DNA from: Peptoniphilaceae bacterium
Lineage (GTDB): Bacteria; Bacillota; Clostridia; Tissierellales; Peptoniphilaceae
Direction: 5' to 3'
DNA length: 64,000 nt
Assembly (NCBI GenBank): GCA_030152565.1
Contig: JASLJE010000002.1
Coordinates: 106,104-170,103 of the forward strand
Shown here piece after piece: positions 26,781-35,304 of the stretch. Made by a program: the position numbers and the translations under genes. How positions within the stretch are numbered: position 1 is the first letter of the stretch; each line of letters begins with the position of its first letter. The notes under the pieces were generated by a model, which was not told where the DNA came from, searched no databases, and saw only the letters and a program-made list of their open reading frames with translations.

Positions 26781-26808
26781 GACTCGGTTGCCCGAGTCTT
26801 ATTTTTTT
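26781..26808 (+). terminator. Terminator of the surface-polymer operon
   Basis: The 7-bp stem GACTCGG/CCGAGTC (26781-26798, loop TTGC) directly follows the stop codon and is followed by TTATTTTTTT. It faces glpX, whose stop lies in the T tract. Confidence 0.92.
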
Positions 26809-27772
26809 AGATATTTGGTTTTATTAGTTTTTGATCTAGTTTATGAATGCTACTGATAAATCTTGTGGTTCCACTAGGAAGCCTTAAGACAATACTTTCT
26901 GTTGTAGCTTGATTGTCTTCTAAAAATTCTATTCCATCCAAGAAGGATCCTGGAGTTATACCAGTTGCTGCAAATAGTACATCATTTCCCTTGACTAGGT
27001 CGTCTATCTTATAGACCTTGTCCAGGTTTACCTTCTTGTCGATGCAGCGGTCCATCTGGTCCTGGCCAATAGGGTTAAACTGCCCTTGGAAGTCTCCTCC
27101 CAGACACTTAAGGCCTGCAGCGGCTATAATGCCTTCAGGTGCTCCGCCAATTCCCATCATCAGGTCAATTTTACCTCCTGTAAAGCAGGTGGACAGGGCT
27201 GTTAAAATATCTCCGTCATTAACCATTCTGATTCTGGCACCAGTTGCTCTTATTTCCTTAACCAACCTTTCATGTCTAGGCCTGTTAAGAACAGATACAG
27301 TTATTTCATCTACATTTTTATTTAAGGCCTTGGCCACATTATAGATGTTTTCTTTAACTGAGGCTGACAGGCTAATAGCCCCCTTGGCCTTGGGACCACA
27401 GGCTATTTTTTTCATATATACATCAGGTCCATTTAGGACACAGCCCTGGGGAGCAACAGCTACAACCGAAATGGCATTGGATCTTCCATCAGCCAGAGAG
27501 CTCGTTCCATCAATAGGGTCTACTGCTATATCTACCTGGGGCTTGCTAGGATCTCCAACCTGCTCACCTATATAGAGCATGGGAGCCTCATCAATTTCCC
27601 CTTCTCCAATAACTACTTGGCCATGGATGTCCAAGACATTAAACATGGTTCTCATTTCATTTACTGCTTCTTGATCTGCTTCGTTCTTTAGTCCTTTTCC
27701 CATATATTTTGCACTGGCTAGGGCAGCTGCTTCAGTTACCCTGGCCAAGTTAATTCCTAGATCTCTATCCAT
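26807..27772 (-). CDS. glpX: Class II fructose-1,6-bisphosphatase
   Basis: Hydrolyses fructose-1,6-bisphosphate to fructose-6-phosphate for gluconeogenesis. The 321 residues contain the GlpX metal and phosphate motifs GEGEIDEAPM, DPIDGTSSLADGRSNA and GGAPEGIIAAAGLKCLGG. Length is typical. GGAGG is placed before the ATG. It lies nine bases downstream of the aminopeptidase gene and probably shares its transcript. Confidence 0.96.
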   Translation of the reverse strand: MDRDLGINLARVTEAAALASAKYMGKGLKNEADQEAVNEMRTMFNVLDIHGQVVIGEGEIDEAPMLYIGEQVGDPSKPQVDIAVDPIDGTSSLADGRSNAISVVAVAPQGCVLNGPDVYMKKIACGPKAKGAISLSASVKENIYNVAKALNKNVDEITVSVLNRPRHERLVKEIRATGARIRMVNDGDILTALSTCFTGGKIDLMMGIGGAPEGIIAAAGLKCLGGDFQGQFNPIGQDQMDRCIDKKVNLDKVYKIDDLVKGNDVLFAATGITPGSFLDGIEFLEDNQATTESIVLRLPSGTTRFISSIHKLDQKLIKPNI

Positions 27773-27781
27773 TATATCCTC

Positions 27782-29008
27782 CTAAGCCCAATTGCCGTTT
27801 TCAAATACTTTAACTTCTTGTCCGTCCTGTCTAATACCTAAGATAGAAAGGTCCTTGGCTCCCACCATAAAGTCCTCGTGGATAAAGGAGTCATTTACCT
27901 GGTTTTTTCTTAGTTCTTCTTCTGTCATCTGGTCTCCTCCCTTTATATTGGTAGGATAGGCCTTGCCGAAGGCCAAGTGGCAGGATGCATTTTCATCAAA
28001 TAAGGTATTGAAGAAAAGAAGGTTGGAATTTGATATAGGTGAATCATAAGGAACTAGGGCAACCTCACCCAAGTATCTGGCATTTTCATCCTGATCAAAG
28101 ATTGAAGCCAGGGCCTTTTCACCTTTTTTAGCCTTAAAGTCTATTACTCTACCATTTTCAAAGTAAAGGACAAAGTCATCTATCACATTGCCATTGTAGA
28201 CAAGGGGCTTGGTTGAATGAACCTGTCCATTGACCCCATCCCTTCTAGGAAGAGTGAAAACTTCTTCAGTTGGAATATTAGGTACAAAGGAATGGCCCTT
28301 GGCATTTACTGAGTCAGCTGCCATCCATATGTGACCTTGAGGTAGATCAATGGTAAGGTCAGTTCCATTGGAAGACTTGTAGATAAGTCTTGAAAAGTTC
28401 ATTTCATTTAACCAGTTAGCCCTGTCAGTAAGAAATTCTAGATGGGTCTTCCAAGCTCCTATAGGATCTTCTAGATTCATCCTGGTAACATCAAAGATTG
28501 CATCCCATAAAAGATTTACTGAATCTTCTTGGCCAGGAAAGACTGTATCAGCCCAGGCCTGAGTTGGAACAGAAACAACACACCAGGAATTTATATCATT
28601 CATAGTGTATTTCATAAGTGGTTTAAACTTTTTGTTTCTGGCTAAACTTGCCCTTTGAATCCTGTCTGGATCCACATTCTTAAGTAGTTCTGGATTGGAA
28701 GCATAGACTGAAATCATCTTGGCTCCCTTTTTATAGTAGTATTCAGACTTGTCATACTCGTGTTGGGGAATGGTTTCCAGGGTCTCCATTGGCGAGTTTT
28801 CGTACATCATAAGACTTAAGTCATCATCAGTCCAGTTAAACACAACTATGGAAGCCTTATTTTCATAGGCGTGTTTAGCTAAAAGTCTACCAAAATCAGC
28901 TCTCTCAATAGGACAGGAGATGATCACTGGATCATTCTCTTGGACATTTATACCTATTTCGATAACTAGTTTGGCGTAGTTGTCTAGTTTGTCATTAAAA
29001 TTGTTCAT
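27782..29008 (-). CDS. Aminopeptidase, M29 (PepS/AmpS) family
   Basis: A 408-residue metallo-aminopeptidase of the thermophilic-type M29 family, cytoplasmic, releasing N-terminal residues from peptides. Conserved segments include the N-terminal NYAKLVIEIGINVQENDPVII, TDRANWLNEMNFSRLIYKSSNGTDL, IPTEEVFTLPRRDGVNGQV, which supplies metal-binding glutamates, and ARYLGEVALVPYDSPIS. Length is normal. GGAGG precedes the ATG. An extended -10 (TGATATAAT on the minus strand, near 29040) lies upstream. Confidence 0.93.
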   Translation of the reverse strand: MNNFNDKLDNYAKLVIEIGINVQENDPVIISCPIERADFGRLLAKHAYENKASIVVFNWTDDDLSLMMYENSPMETLETIPQHEYDKSEYYYKKGAKMISVYASNPELLKNVDPDRIQRASLARNKKFKPLMKYTMNDINSWCVVSVPTQAWADTVFPGQEDSVNLLWDAIFDVTRMNLEDPIGAWKTHLEFLTDRANWLNEMNFSRLIYKSSNGTDLTIDLPQGHIWMAADSVNAKGHSFVPNIPTEEVFTLPRRDGVNGQVHSTKPLVYNGNVIDDFVLYFENGRVIDFKAKKGEKALASIFDQDENARYLGEVALVPYDSPISNSNLLFFNTLFDENASCHLAFGKAYPTNIKGGDQMTEEELRKNQVNDSFIHEDFMVGAKDLSILGIRQDGQEVKVFENGNWA

Positions 29009-29063
29009 ATTACCTCCATCTTGTTAATTTATTTTAATTATATCATATAAATAATTATAAACG

Positions 29064-29092
29064 TTGACAAAGAGTATAATAGGTGTTATTCT
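29064..29092 (+). promoter_or_regulatory. Cold-shock gene promoter
   Basis: TTGACA (29064-29069), 17 bp, TATTCT (29087-29092). It predicts a 5' leader of about 100 nt for the cold-shock gene. The closer TATAAT at 29075 is only 5 bp from the -35 and is not paired with it. Confidence 0.6.
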
Positions 29093-29122
29093 ATGAATGT
29101 ACTAAGTTATTAATGTTGATAA

Positions 29123-29161
29123 GCAGTTTTGTAAATCACGTGAATGATTTATGAAAACTGC
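29123..29161 (+). promoter_or_regulatory. Structured hairpin in cold-shock mRNA leader
   Basis: A two-part stem, GCAGTTTT/AAAACTGC (29123-29130 with 29154-29161) and inner TAAATCA/TGATTTA (29132-29138 with 29145-29151), loop CGTGAA, followed by ATTTTTAATA. It could act as an attenuator or as a cold-sensitive leader structure of the csp mRNA. Confidence 0.6.
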
Positions 29162-29201
29162 ATTTTTAATATAGGTACAAAATAATTAAAGGAGAATTTT
29201 T

Positions 29202-29405
29202 ATGAACAAAGGTACTGTAAAATGGTTTGACGAAACAAAAGGTTATGGTTTTATTACAAATGAAGAAAACGGAAAAGACGTATTCGTTCACTTTTCAGCA
29301 ATCACAGGAGACGGTTTCAAAACTTTAAAAGAAGGCGAAGCTGTTGAATTCGATACTGAAAATGATGGCGACAGAACTAAAGCTGTAAACGTTGTTAGAT
29401 TATAA
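29202..29405 (+). CDS. Cold-shock protein (CspA family)
   Basis: A 67-residue single OB-fold RNA chaperone. It has the RNP1 motif KGYGFI and RNP2 VFVHFS, and begins MNKGTVKWFDETKG, all diagnostic. AAAGGAGA precedes the ATG after a leader of about 100 nt. It is monocistronic and ends at a strong terminator. Confidence 0.97.
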   Translation: MNKGTVKWFDETKGYGFITNEENGKDVFVHFSAITGDGFKTLKEGEAVEFDTENDGDRTKAVNVVRL

Positions 29406-29417
29406 TAACCATTGGTA

Positions 29418-29499
29418 ACATGATTTAATTATTTTGTACGAAAAGAATTAATCATGTGAGGCAAGAAATGCTAAATTAGTTTTTAGCATTTTTTTTTAC
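29418..29499 (+). terminator. Double hairpin and terminator after csp
   Basis: First hairpin: ACATGATTTAATT (29418-29430) pairs with AATTAATCATGT (29446-29457) with one bulged T. Second: AAATGCTAAA/TTTTAGCATTT (29466-29491), followed by eight or more T, the actual terminator. Confidence 0.88.
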
Positions 29500-29607
29500 A
29501 AAAAATAATTTCCACTTACATATTGTTTTTAATAATTTAAACTGGAAATTCGAAATTTTTTTGATATAATAATTAAATAAGAGTGCCAATAAGATTAGTG
29601 GGTATGA

Positions 29608-29636
29608 TTGTAATATGGCATCTATTGTGCTATAAT
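29608..29636 (+). promoter_or_regulatory. rpmE promoter
   Basis: TTGTAA (29608-29613), 17 bp, TATAAT (29631-29636), about 44 bases before the rpmE start. The rest of 29500-29607 is A/T-rich with no gene seen. Confidence 0.65.
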
Positions 29637-29679
29637 ACAGAAGTTGTATGATATTTTTGATAGTAAAGAGGTGAATATA

Positions 29680-29880
29680 ATGAAAAAAGGTATACATCCA
29701 GATTATTACGAAGCAACAGTAACATGTGCTTGTGGTAACACATTTAAAACAGGATCAACAAAAGAAAACTTAAAAGTTGAAATTTGTTCAGAATGCCATC
29801 CATTCTACACAGGAAAACAAAAATTCGTTGAACGTGGTGGTAGAGTAGAAAGATTTAAGAAGAAATATAAAATGGATTAG
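29680..29880 (+). CDS. rpmE: 50S ribosomal protein L31
   Basis: A 66-residue ribosomal protein of the large subunit. The zinc-binding cysteines are present (TCACGN and CSECHPF), so this is the zinc-containing form. The start is ATG at 29680 with AGAGGTGA upstream; the frame extends 12 codons further up but that part is not L31. The order rpmE, DUF1385, prmC, prfA is common in Clostridia. A terminator separates it from DUF1385. Confidence 0.97.
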   Translation: MKKGIHPDYYEATVTCACGNTFKTGSTKENLKVEICSECHPFYTGKQKFVERGGRVERFKKKYKMD

Positions 29881-29892
29881 TTCTACGAGAGA

Positions 29893-29924
29893 GGTTAGTG
29901 GATAGTCGCTAACCTTTATTTTTT
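29893..29924 (+). terminator. Terminator between rpmE and DUF1385
   Basis: The 8-bp stem GGTTAGTG/CGCTAACC (29893-29914, one G-T pair) is followed by TTTATTTTTT. The ribosome site of the next gene starts immediately after, leaving no room for a separate promoter. Confidence 0.85.
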
Positions 29925-29936
29925 ATGGAGAATAAT

Positions 29937-30878
29937 ATGAAAGAAGTAGTGAAGAAGACTACTATTGGCGGCCAGGCCTTGATGGAGGGAATCCTTATGA
30001 AGGGGCCTCAAAAAACATCGATTGTTGTCAGAAAGCCAGACGGTAGTTTAGAGTCTAAAGTAGAAGACACAAAGAGTTCTTCTAATAAGTATAAAATTTT
30101 TAAGCTGCCATTTTTTAGGGGAATGGGCGGTTTATATGATGCAATAAAAATGGGAAGCAAAGCCTTGGACTACTCAGGATCTTTTATTGAAGATGATGAG
30201 GATGATCAAGGCTTTTTTGAAAAGAAAATGAAAGACAAGAAAAAGGGTGAAAAAATAGATTCTGCCTTATTTGGCCTATTAAATATAGTGATTGTTATAG
30301 CCTTTATTTTTATATTCTTTTTCCTACCGACTACAATTTCCAATTTCTTTGCCCCTAATATTAAGTCGACTTTTGTCTTAAACCTTATAGAGGGTATAAT
30401 AAGGATTATTTTCTTTTTGATTTATGTTTATGCCATATCTCAAATAGAGGATATAAAGAGGGTCTTTATGTATCATGGTGCAGAGCACAAGACCATCTTC
30501 ACCTACGAGTTTGGCGAAGAATTGACAGTGGAAAATGTTAGAAACAACAGCATGCTCCACCCTAGGTGTGGAACCAGCTTTATGTTTAATATGGTAATAA
30601 TGTCAGCCCTAGTTTTATCTTTGTTTGGCTGGCCCAATCCCTGGGTAAGATTTCTTACCAGATTGGCTATTTTACCTGTTTTAGTAGGGCTAACCTATGA
30701 ATTAAACCACTGGATTGGTGGATCTGACAGCAAGCTTGCCTGTCGCCTATCCAAGCCAGGTCTTATGATTCAAAGGATAGCAACTGTTAAGGAACCTACA
30801 GATGATATGATTGAAGTGGCTATAGAAGCGTTAAAATTAGTAATACCAGAAAATGAAGAGGACGATGTATGGAAATAG
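29937..30878 (+). CDS. DUF1385 membrane protein
   Basis: A 313-residue protein of the DUF1385 family, function unknown. The N-terminal TTIGGQALMEGILMKGP is the family signature. Two or more hydrophobic segments lie at about 105-165 and another around 215-240. MYHGAEHKTIFTYE and NSMLHPRCGTSFMFN are conserved, and LACRLSKPGLMIQRIATVKEPTDDMIEVAIEAL ends the family domain. GGAG at 29926 supports the ATG at 29937 rather than the one at 29925. It overlaps prmC by 10 bases, a conserved pairing with the release-factor genes. Confidence 0.93.
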   Translation: MKEVVKKTTIGGQALMEGILMKGPQKTSIVVRKPDGSLESKVEDTKSSSNKYKIFKLPFFRGMGGLYDAIKMGSKALDYSGSFIEDDEDDQGFFEKKMKDKKKGEKIDSALFGLLNIVIVIAFIFIFFFLPTTISNFFAPNIKSTFVLNLIEGIIRIIFFLIYVYAISQIEDIKRVFMYHGAEHKTIFTYEFGEELTVENVRNNSMLHPRCGTSFMFNMVIMSALVLSLFGWPNPWVRFLTRLAILPVLVGLTYELNHWIGGSDSKLACRLSKPGLMIQRIATVKEPTDDMIEVAIEALKLVIPENEEDDVWK

Positions 30879-31660
30879 GAAGTTTTATTGAAGAACTTGA
30901 TTTAAATGAGGCAAAGATTATTCTATCCTATATATTAGATGAGTCCCCAGGGACTATTAGCAGGAGATTGAAGGACCGAGTAGAAAAAGATGTCTACTAT
31001 GAGTTCAAGGATATAAAAGAGAAGAGACTTGCCGGTTATCCCCTACAGTATGCTATAGGGAAATGGAATTTTTACGGCTATGATTTTATAGTTGATGAAG
31101 GGGTTTTAATACCTAGACCAGAGACTGAATTATTGGTGGAAAAGATTCTAGCAGAAGATTTAACAGACAAGAAAATATTAGATATAGGAACCGGGTCAGG
31201 AGCCATAGCCCTAGCCTTGGACTTGGAGTCTAAGGGACAGGTTAAGGCTGTGGATATATCCAAGAGAGCCCTTAGGATAGCGAGAAAAAACAATGAAATC
31301 CTGGGAGGCCAGGTGGACTTTATCCTATCTGATTTATTTGAAAATGTGGATGAGAAATTTGATATAATTGTCTCCAACCCACCCTATATAAGTGAGAAAG
31401 ACTATTTGAACCTGGAAGAAGAGCTTTACTATGAGCCTAAGATAGCTCTTTACGGGGGAAAAAAAGGTTATGAAATATATGAAAAAATAATAGATAGGGC
31501 TAGAGATTATTTAACTGAAGATGGTAAAATATATTTAGAGATAGGCTATGACCAAAAGGATTATTTAGTAAACTATTTAGAAAATAATGGTTTTGGAAAA
31601 GTTGAAACATACAAAGATTATAATAATTTTGATAGAATAGTAGTAGCAACACTTAACTAG
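30869..31660 (+). CDS. prmC: Release factor glutamine methyltransferase
   Basis: Methylates the Gln of the GGQ motif in release factors, using SAM. The 263 residues show the N-terminal helical domain, LIPRPETE, the SAM loop LDIGTGSGAIALAL and the substrate motif VSNPPYI. It lies directly before prfA, its substrate gene. Confidence 0.97.
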   Translation: MEIGSFIEELDLNEAKIILSYILDESPGTISRRLKDRVEKDVYYEFKDIKEKRLAGYPLQYAIGKWNFYGYDFIVDEGVLIPRPETELLVEKILAEDLTDKKILDIGTGSGAIALALDLESKGQVKAVDISKRALRIARKNNEILGGQVDFILSDLFENVDEKFDIIVSNPPYISEKDYLNLEEELYYEPKIALYGGKKGYEIYEKIIDRARDYLTEDGKIYLEIGYDQKDYLVNYLENNGFGKVETYKDYNNFDRIVVATLN

Positions 31661-31672
31661 TAAGGAGTATAT

Positions 31673-32761
31673 ATGTTTGACAAATTAAAAAAGACTAAAG
31701 ACTATTATTATGAACTTGAGAAAAGACTTGCAGATCCAGAACTAATTGCCGACATGAACAACTGGCAAAAGGTAAACAAGGAATATGTAGACCTAAGACC
31801 CATTGTAGAAAAATACAATGAGTATGAAAAGGTACAAACTAACTTGGACGAGGATATGGAAATGTTTGAGTTGGCTGAAGATGAAGAGATGATCGACCTA
31901 TTAAAGGAAGAAATCCCTGAATTAGAAGCTAGAATAGAGGAAATAAAAGAAGAGTTAACCTTCCTACTTCTACCTAAGGACCCTAATGACAACAAGAACG
32001 TATTTGTAGAAATTAGAGCAGGTGCAGGTGGAGATGAGGCCGGTCTATTTGCAGGTGACCTATATAGGATGTATCACATGTATGCAGACAAGCAAGGCTA
32101 TAAGACTGAAGAAATAGAGTTTTCTGAACAAGGAGTTGGCGGAGTTAAGGAAGCCATCTTTATGATCAAGGGAGAGGGAGCCTATTCCAAGCTTAAGTAT
32201 GAATCCGGAGTTCACAGGGTACAAAGAGTACCTCAAACTGAATCAAGTGGTAGAATACACACTTCTACGGCTACAGTAGCAGTTCTACCAGAAGCTGAAG
32301 AAGTAGACGTGGAAATTGATGAGTCAACAGAGCTTAGGATAGACTACTATAGGTCTTCAGGAGCTGGTGGACAACACGTTAACACAACCGACTCAGCTGT
32401 TAGAATCACCCACCTTCCTACAGGTTTAGTGGTAAGCTGTCAGGATGAAAAGTCCCAACATAAGAATAAGGACAAGGCCATGAAGGTGCTTTATGCAAGA
32501 CTTTATGAGCTAAAAATAGAAGAGCAACAAAAATCCCTATCAGAAGATAGGAAGACCCAAGTTGGTACAGGGGACAGGTCTGAAAAAATCAGGACCTACA
32601 ACTTCCCTCAAGGAAGGGTAACAGACCATAGAATAGGAGTTACCATCCATCAACTACAAGACTTTTTAGACGGGGATATAGAAGAAATGATAGAAGCCCT
32701 AATTAGGGAGGACCAAACCAAGAAGTTAGAATTAGCGCAAAGGACAGGTTCAGATGAGTAG
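31673..32761 (+). CDS. prfA: Peptide chain release factor 1
   Basis: Terminates translation at UAA and UAG. The 362 residues include the GGQ loop (SGAGGQHVN), modified by the neighbouring PrmC, and the domain with REVPQTESSGRIHTS-like RVPQTESSGRIHTS that precedes it. AAGGAG lies before the ATG. The stop overlaps the thyA start by 8 bases. Confidence 0.97.
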   Translation: MFDKLKKTKDYYYELEKRLADPELIADMNNWQKVNKEYVDLRPIVEKYNEYEKVQTNLDEDMEMFELAEDEEMIDLLKEEIPELEARIEEIKEELTFLLLPKDPNDNKNVFVEIRAGAGGDEAGLFAGDLYRMYHMYADKQGYKTEEIEFSEQGVGGVKEAIFMIKGEGAYSKLKYESGVHRVQRVPQTESSGRIHTSTATVAVLPEAEEVDVEIDESTELRIDYYRSSGAGGQHVNTTDSAVRITHLPTGLVVSCQDEKSQHKNKDKAMKVLYARLYELKIEEQQKSLSEDRKTQVGTGDRSEKIRTYNFPQGRVTDHRIGVTIHQLQDFLDGDIEEMIEALIREDQTKKLELAQRTGSDE

Positions 32762-33629
32762 AGTTGATAGAATATACATTGAAAAAGCTAGGGAAATCTT
32801 AGATGAGGGCTATAGTGAAAAGGATGTAAAAATATCAAATGTTAGACCTGTTTGGGAAGATGAACAAGGCCAAGAAGCGGCCTATACCAAGTATCTACCC
32901 CAACAGTTTGTAGACTATAGGCCAGGAGAAGTCCCTATTATAAACTTGAGAAAGATAGCCTGGAAGACAGCTATCAAGGAACTTTTATGGATCTATCAGG
33001 ACAGGACCAATGACGTGGCTGTTTTAAAGAAAAAATATAATGTCCACTATTGGGATTCCTGGGTGAATGAAGAAGGTAATTTGGGTAAGGCTTATGGCTA
33101 TCAAACATCCAAGGAGATAATTTCTCCAGAAACTGGAGAAAAGACAAATCAAGTTGACAGATTGATAGACCAGTTAAAGAACAACCCTTTAAATAGAAGG
33201 CATATAATAAACTTAATGGACATGGATGACTTGTCAGATATGACACTTATTCCCTGTGCTTTTATGACCATGTGGACTGTTACAGAAGACAGGCTTAATA
33301 TGACCCTGGTTCAAAGATCAGGAGACTACTTGGCTGCAGCAGGACCTGGTGGGATAAATGCCTTTCAATACTATGTTTTAATGAGGATGGTAGCCCAAGT
33401 AACAGGCTACAAACCAGGAAGAATGGTGCATTTTGTACAAAATCTTCACATATACGATAGGCATAAGGATATAGTTGAAGAAATCATGTCTAAGGATATG
33501 GACAAGCCAGGGCCTAGCCTATGGATTAATCCAGAAGTCAAAAACTTTGATGACTTTACCATAGATGATTTTAAGCTAATCGACTATGATCCGGACAAGA
33601 CCAAGTACAAAATTCCTATAGCCATCTAA
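32754..33629 (+). CDS. thyA: Thymidylate synthase, ThyA type, with atypical substrate loop
   Basis: Makes dTMP from dUMP with methylene-tetrahydrofolate. The 291 residues align with ThyA: TKYLPQQFVDYRPGEVP, IAWKTAIKELLWIYQ, NNPLNRRHIINL, the catalytic Cys168 in LIPCAF, and DRHKDIVEE. Two conserved places differ. The segment after the Cys reads PCAFMTMW rather than PCxxxxQF/QW, and RSxDxxLGxPFN reads RSGDYLAAAGPGGIN, longer by about three residues. No folA is adjacent. Fold assignment is secure; whether dUMP is the only substrate is open. Confidence 0.88.
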   Translation: MSRVDRIYIEKAREILDEGYSEKDVKISNVRPVWEDEQGQEAAYTKYLPQQFVDYRPGEVPIINLRKIAWKTAIKELLWIYQDRTNDVAVLKKKYNVHYWDSWVNEEGNLGKAYGYQTSKEIISPETGEKTNQVDRLIDQLKNNPLNRRHIINLMDMDDLSDMTLIPCAFMTMWTVTEDRLNMTLVQRSGDYLAAAGPGGINAFQYYVLMRMVAQVTGYKPGRMVHFVQNLHIYDRHKDIVEEIMSKDMDKPGPSLWINPEVKNFDDFTIDDFKLIDYDPDKTKYKIPIAI

Positions 33630-34144
33630 TGGAATTAAGATTTTTAGGCTGGTTACAAGGCCTACATAACCCTATGCTGGACCAACTGATGATATTTATT
33701 ACCAAGTTGGGAGATAAGGGAACCATCTGGATAATACTTGCCCTATTATTTGTGGTTACAAAAAAGTATAGGAGGGAGGGTTTGGCCATAGGCCTAAGCC
33801 TTCTTATCATGATGGTAGTTGGAAATGTGATTTTGAAAAATTTAATCCAAAGGCCCAGGCCTTTTTACGGCAAGGAAATAGACCTTTTAATTGATAGGCC
33901 TTTAGATTTTTCATGTCCTTCAGGCCATACCTATTCATCCTTTGTATCGGCCTTGGTAGTTTTCTTCTACAGGAAGAAGGAGGGAAGCATCCTACTTGTG
34001 CTAGCCTCTCTTATAGCTTTTTCTAGAATGTATTTGTATGTCCACTATCCAAGTGACATATTCTTATCCATAGTTCTAGCTATAGTGACTGCCCTGGTAT
34101 CAAAGAGAATAGTAGACAGGTATGTCTACAAGAATAACAGATAG
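33629..34144 (+). CDS. PAP2-family membrane phosphatase
   Basis: A 171-residue polytopic phosphatase with the three PAP2 motifs: KNLIQRPRPF, CPSGHTYSS and SRMYLYVHYPSD, with the catalytic His in the last. Small proteins of this type hydrolyse undecaprenyl diphosphate or phosphatidylglycerol phosphate. With murG, a glycan operon and a flippase in the window, recycling undecaprenyl diphosphate is a reasonable guess. Its start shares a base with the thyA stop. Confidence 0.88.
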   Translation: MELRFLGWLQGLHNPMLDQLMIFITKLGDKGTIWIILALLFVVTKKYRREGLAIGLSLLIMMVVGNVILKNLIQRPRPFYGKEIDLLIDRPLDFSCPSGHTYSSFVSALVVFFYRKKEGSILLVLASLIAFSRMYLYVHYPSDIFLSIVLAIVTALVSKRIVDRYVYKNNR

Positions 34145-34148
34145 AATA

Positions 34149-34170
34149 AGGCCTAGGCCTTATTTTTTTA
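34149..34170 (+). terminator. Terminator before the M50 protease gene
   Basis: The palindrome AAGGCCTAGGCCTT (34149-34162) is followed by ATTTTTTTA. The ribosome site AGGAGA of the next gene starts at 34172. Confidence 0.8.
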
Positions 34171-34181
34171 TAGGAGAAAAA

Positions 34182-35279
34182 ATGAAAAAAGAAAAGAAGA
34201 CTATGTTTTTAGTTTATCTATTTGTAATTCCAGCTGGACTTTTTCTAGGTGCCGGCTTTGGCTATTTTAGAAGTCAAGAGGCCTTTCTAGGTCTTAGTCT
34301 TTTAACCTATATATTATTAAGTATTGTCTTTCTAGGCCTAAGTATTTTTCTTGCTGTAGTCCTTCATGAATTTGGCCATCTCTTAGGAGGGCTTGCTACT
34401 GGCTATGGTTTTGTATCCTTTAGGATCCTTGATTGGATCTTGGTAAGGTATCCAGAAGGCTTTAGATTAAAGAGATACTCCATACCTGGAACCCTGGGCC
34501 AGTGTCTTTTAAGTCCGCCTGAAAAAGAGGATGGGGACTATCCAGTCTTAATCTACAATTATTCAGGAGTGGTCATGAACCTGGTTTTGATTTTTATTTC
34601 CTTGGCCTATTTGTTTTGGGGATCTAAACCAGCCTTAACCTATTTCTTTTATGGGGGAATTTTTATAAACCTTATACTGGCTGCCATGAATATAATCCCC
34701 ATAGAGCCCAATGATGGCTATAATGGTAGAAAACTTAAGAGGGACCAGGACTATAAGGATATGTTTTGGGAGATTCTTTATATAAATAGTCTTTTAACCA
34801 GGGGAGAAGATGTTGATTTAGCCTATTTAGAAGGGATAAAAAGTCCTATAAAGACTTCTCTTACAGCCTATATACCTCTTTTAATGGTCAGTGATTTTCT
34901 GGCGGAAGAGGACTATGAAAAGGCCCTTTCACTTTTAGAAAGAGTAGATAAGGACTATGATCTGATAAGTCTTTATAGCTATGAAATATATTTAGAGACC
35001 TATTTTTGTGAGACCATCTTGGACTGGAAAAAAGGACTTGATTTGAAGGAGCTGGAATTGACCAAGGACTTGGACCGTTATATGAAAATGACTAAGACCT
35101 ATCCATCTAGACATAGGTTTTGGATATTCTACTATGGTTTGGTTAAGGCTGATGAAAAGAAGTTAGCCCAGGCCCAAAAGAACTTTACCAAGAGCTTGAA
35201 ATCCTACCCAACCAGGGGAGAGGCAGTCAAGGAAGAAAAGATAGTAAAAAACTTGCTTAAGATGATAAAAGATAAATAA
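34182..35279 (+). CDS. M50-family membrane metalloprotease
   Basis: A 365-residue intramembrane zinc protease relative (site-2 protease superfamily). The zinc motif HEFGH lies in the third hydrophobic segment, and the second half-site is NIIPIEPNDGYNG (NxxPxxxxDG type). The C-terminal ~160 residues are soluble, helical and resemble TPR-like repeats, ending in a lysine-rich tail. The start at 34182 has AGGAGA upstream; the in-frame ATG at 34122 lies inside the PAP2 gene and before the terminator. Substrates are unknown; cleavage of a membrane-bound regulator is possible. Confidence 0.82.
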   Translation: MKKEKKTMFLVYLFVIPAGLFLGAGFGYFRSQEAFLGLSLLTYILLSIVFLGLSIFLAVVLHEFGHLLGGLATGYGFVSFRILDWILVRYPEGFRLKRYSIPGTLGQCLLSPPEKEDGDYPVLIYNYSGVVMNLVLIFISLAYLFWGSKPALTYFFYGGIFINLILAAMNIIPIEPNDGYNGRKLKRDQDYKDMFWEILYINSLLTRGEDVDLAYLEGIKSPIKTSLTAYIPLLMVSDFLAEEDYEKALSLLERVDKDYDLISLYSYEIYLETYFCETILDWKKGLDLKELELTKDLDRYMKMTKTYPSRHRFWIFYYGLVKADEKKLAQAQKNFTKSLKSYPTRGEAVKEEKIVKNLLKMIKDK

Positions 35280-35280
35280 A

Positions 35281-35304
35281 ATAGAGCCCTTGGGCTCTAT
35301 TTTA
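35281..35304. terminator. Convergent terminator, M50 / flavoprotein
   Basis: The 9-bp stem ATAGAGCCC/GGGCTCTAT (35281-35300) has T-rich tails on both strands (TTTTAC on plus, TTTTATTTT on minus), so it serves both converging genes. Confidence 0.9.

Noticed and set aside
29075..29080. TATAAT at 29075 as the csp -10
   Set aside because: It is only 5 bp after the TTGACA, and no usable -35 lies 16-18 bp before it; TATTCT at 29087 fits the spacing.
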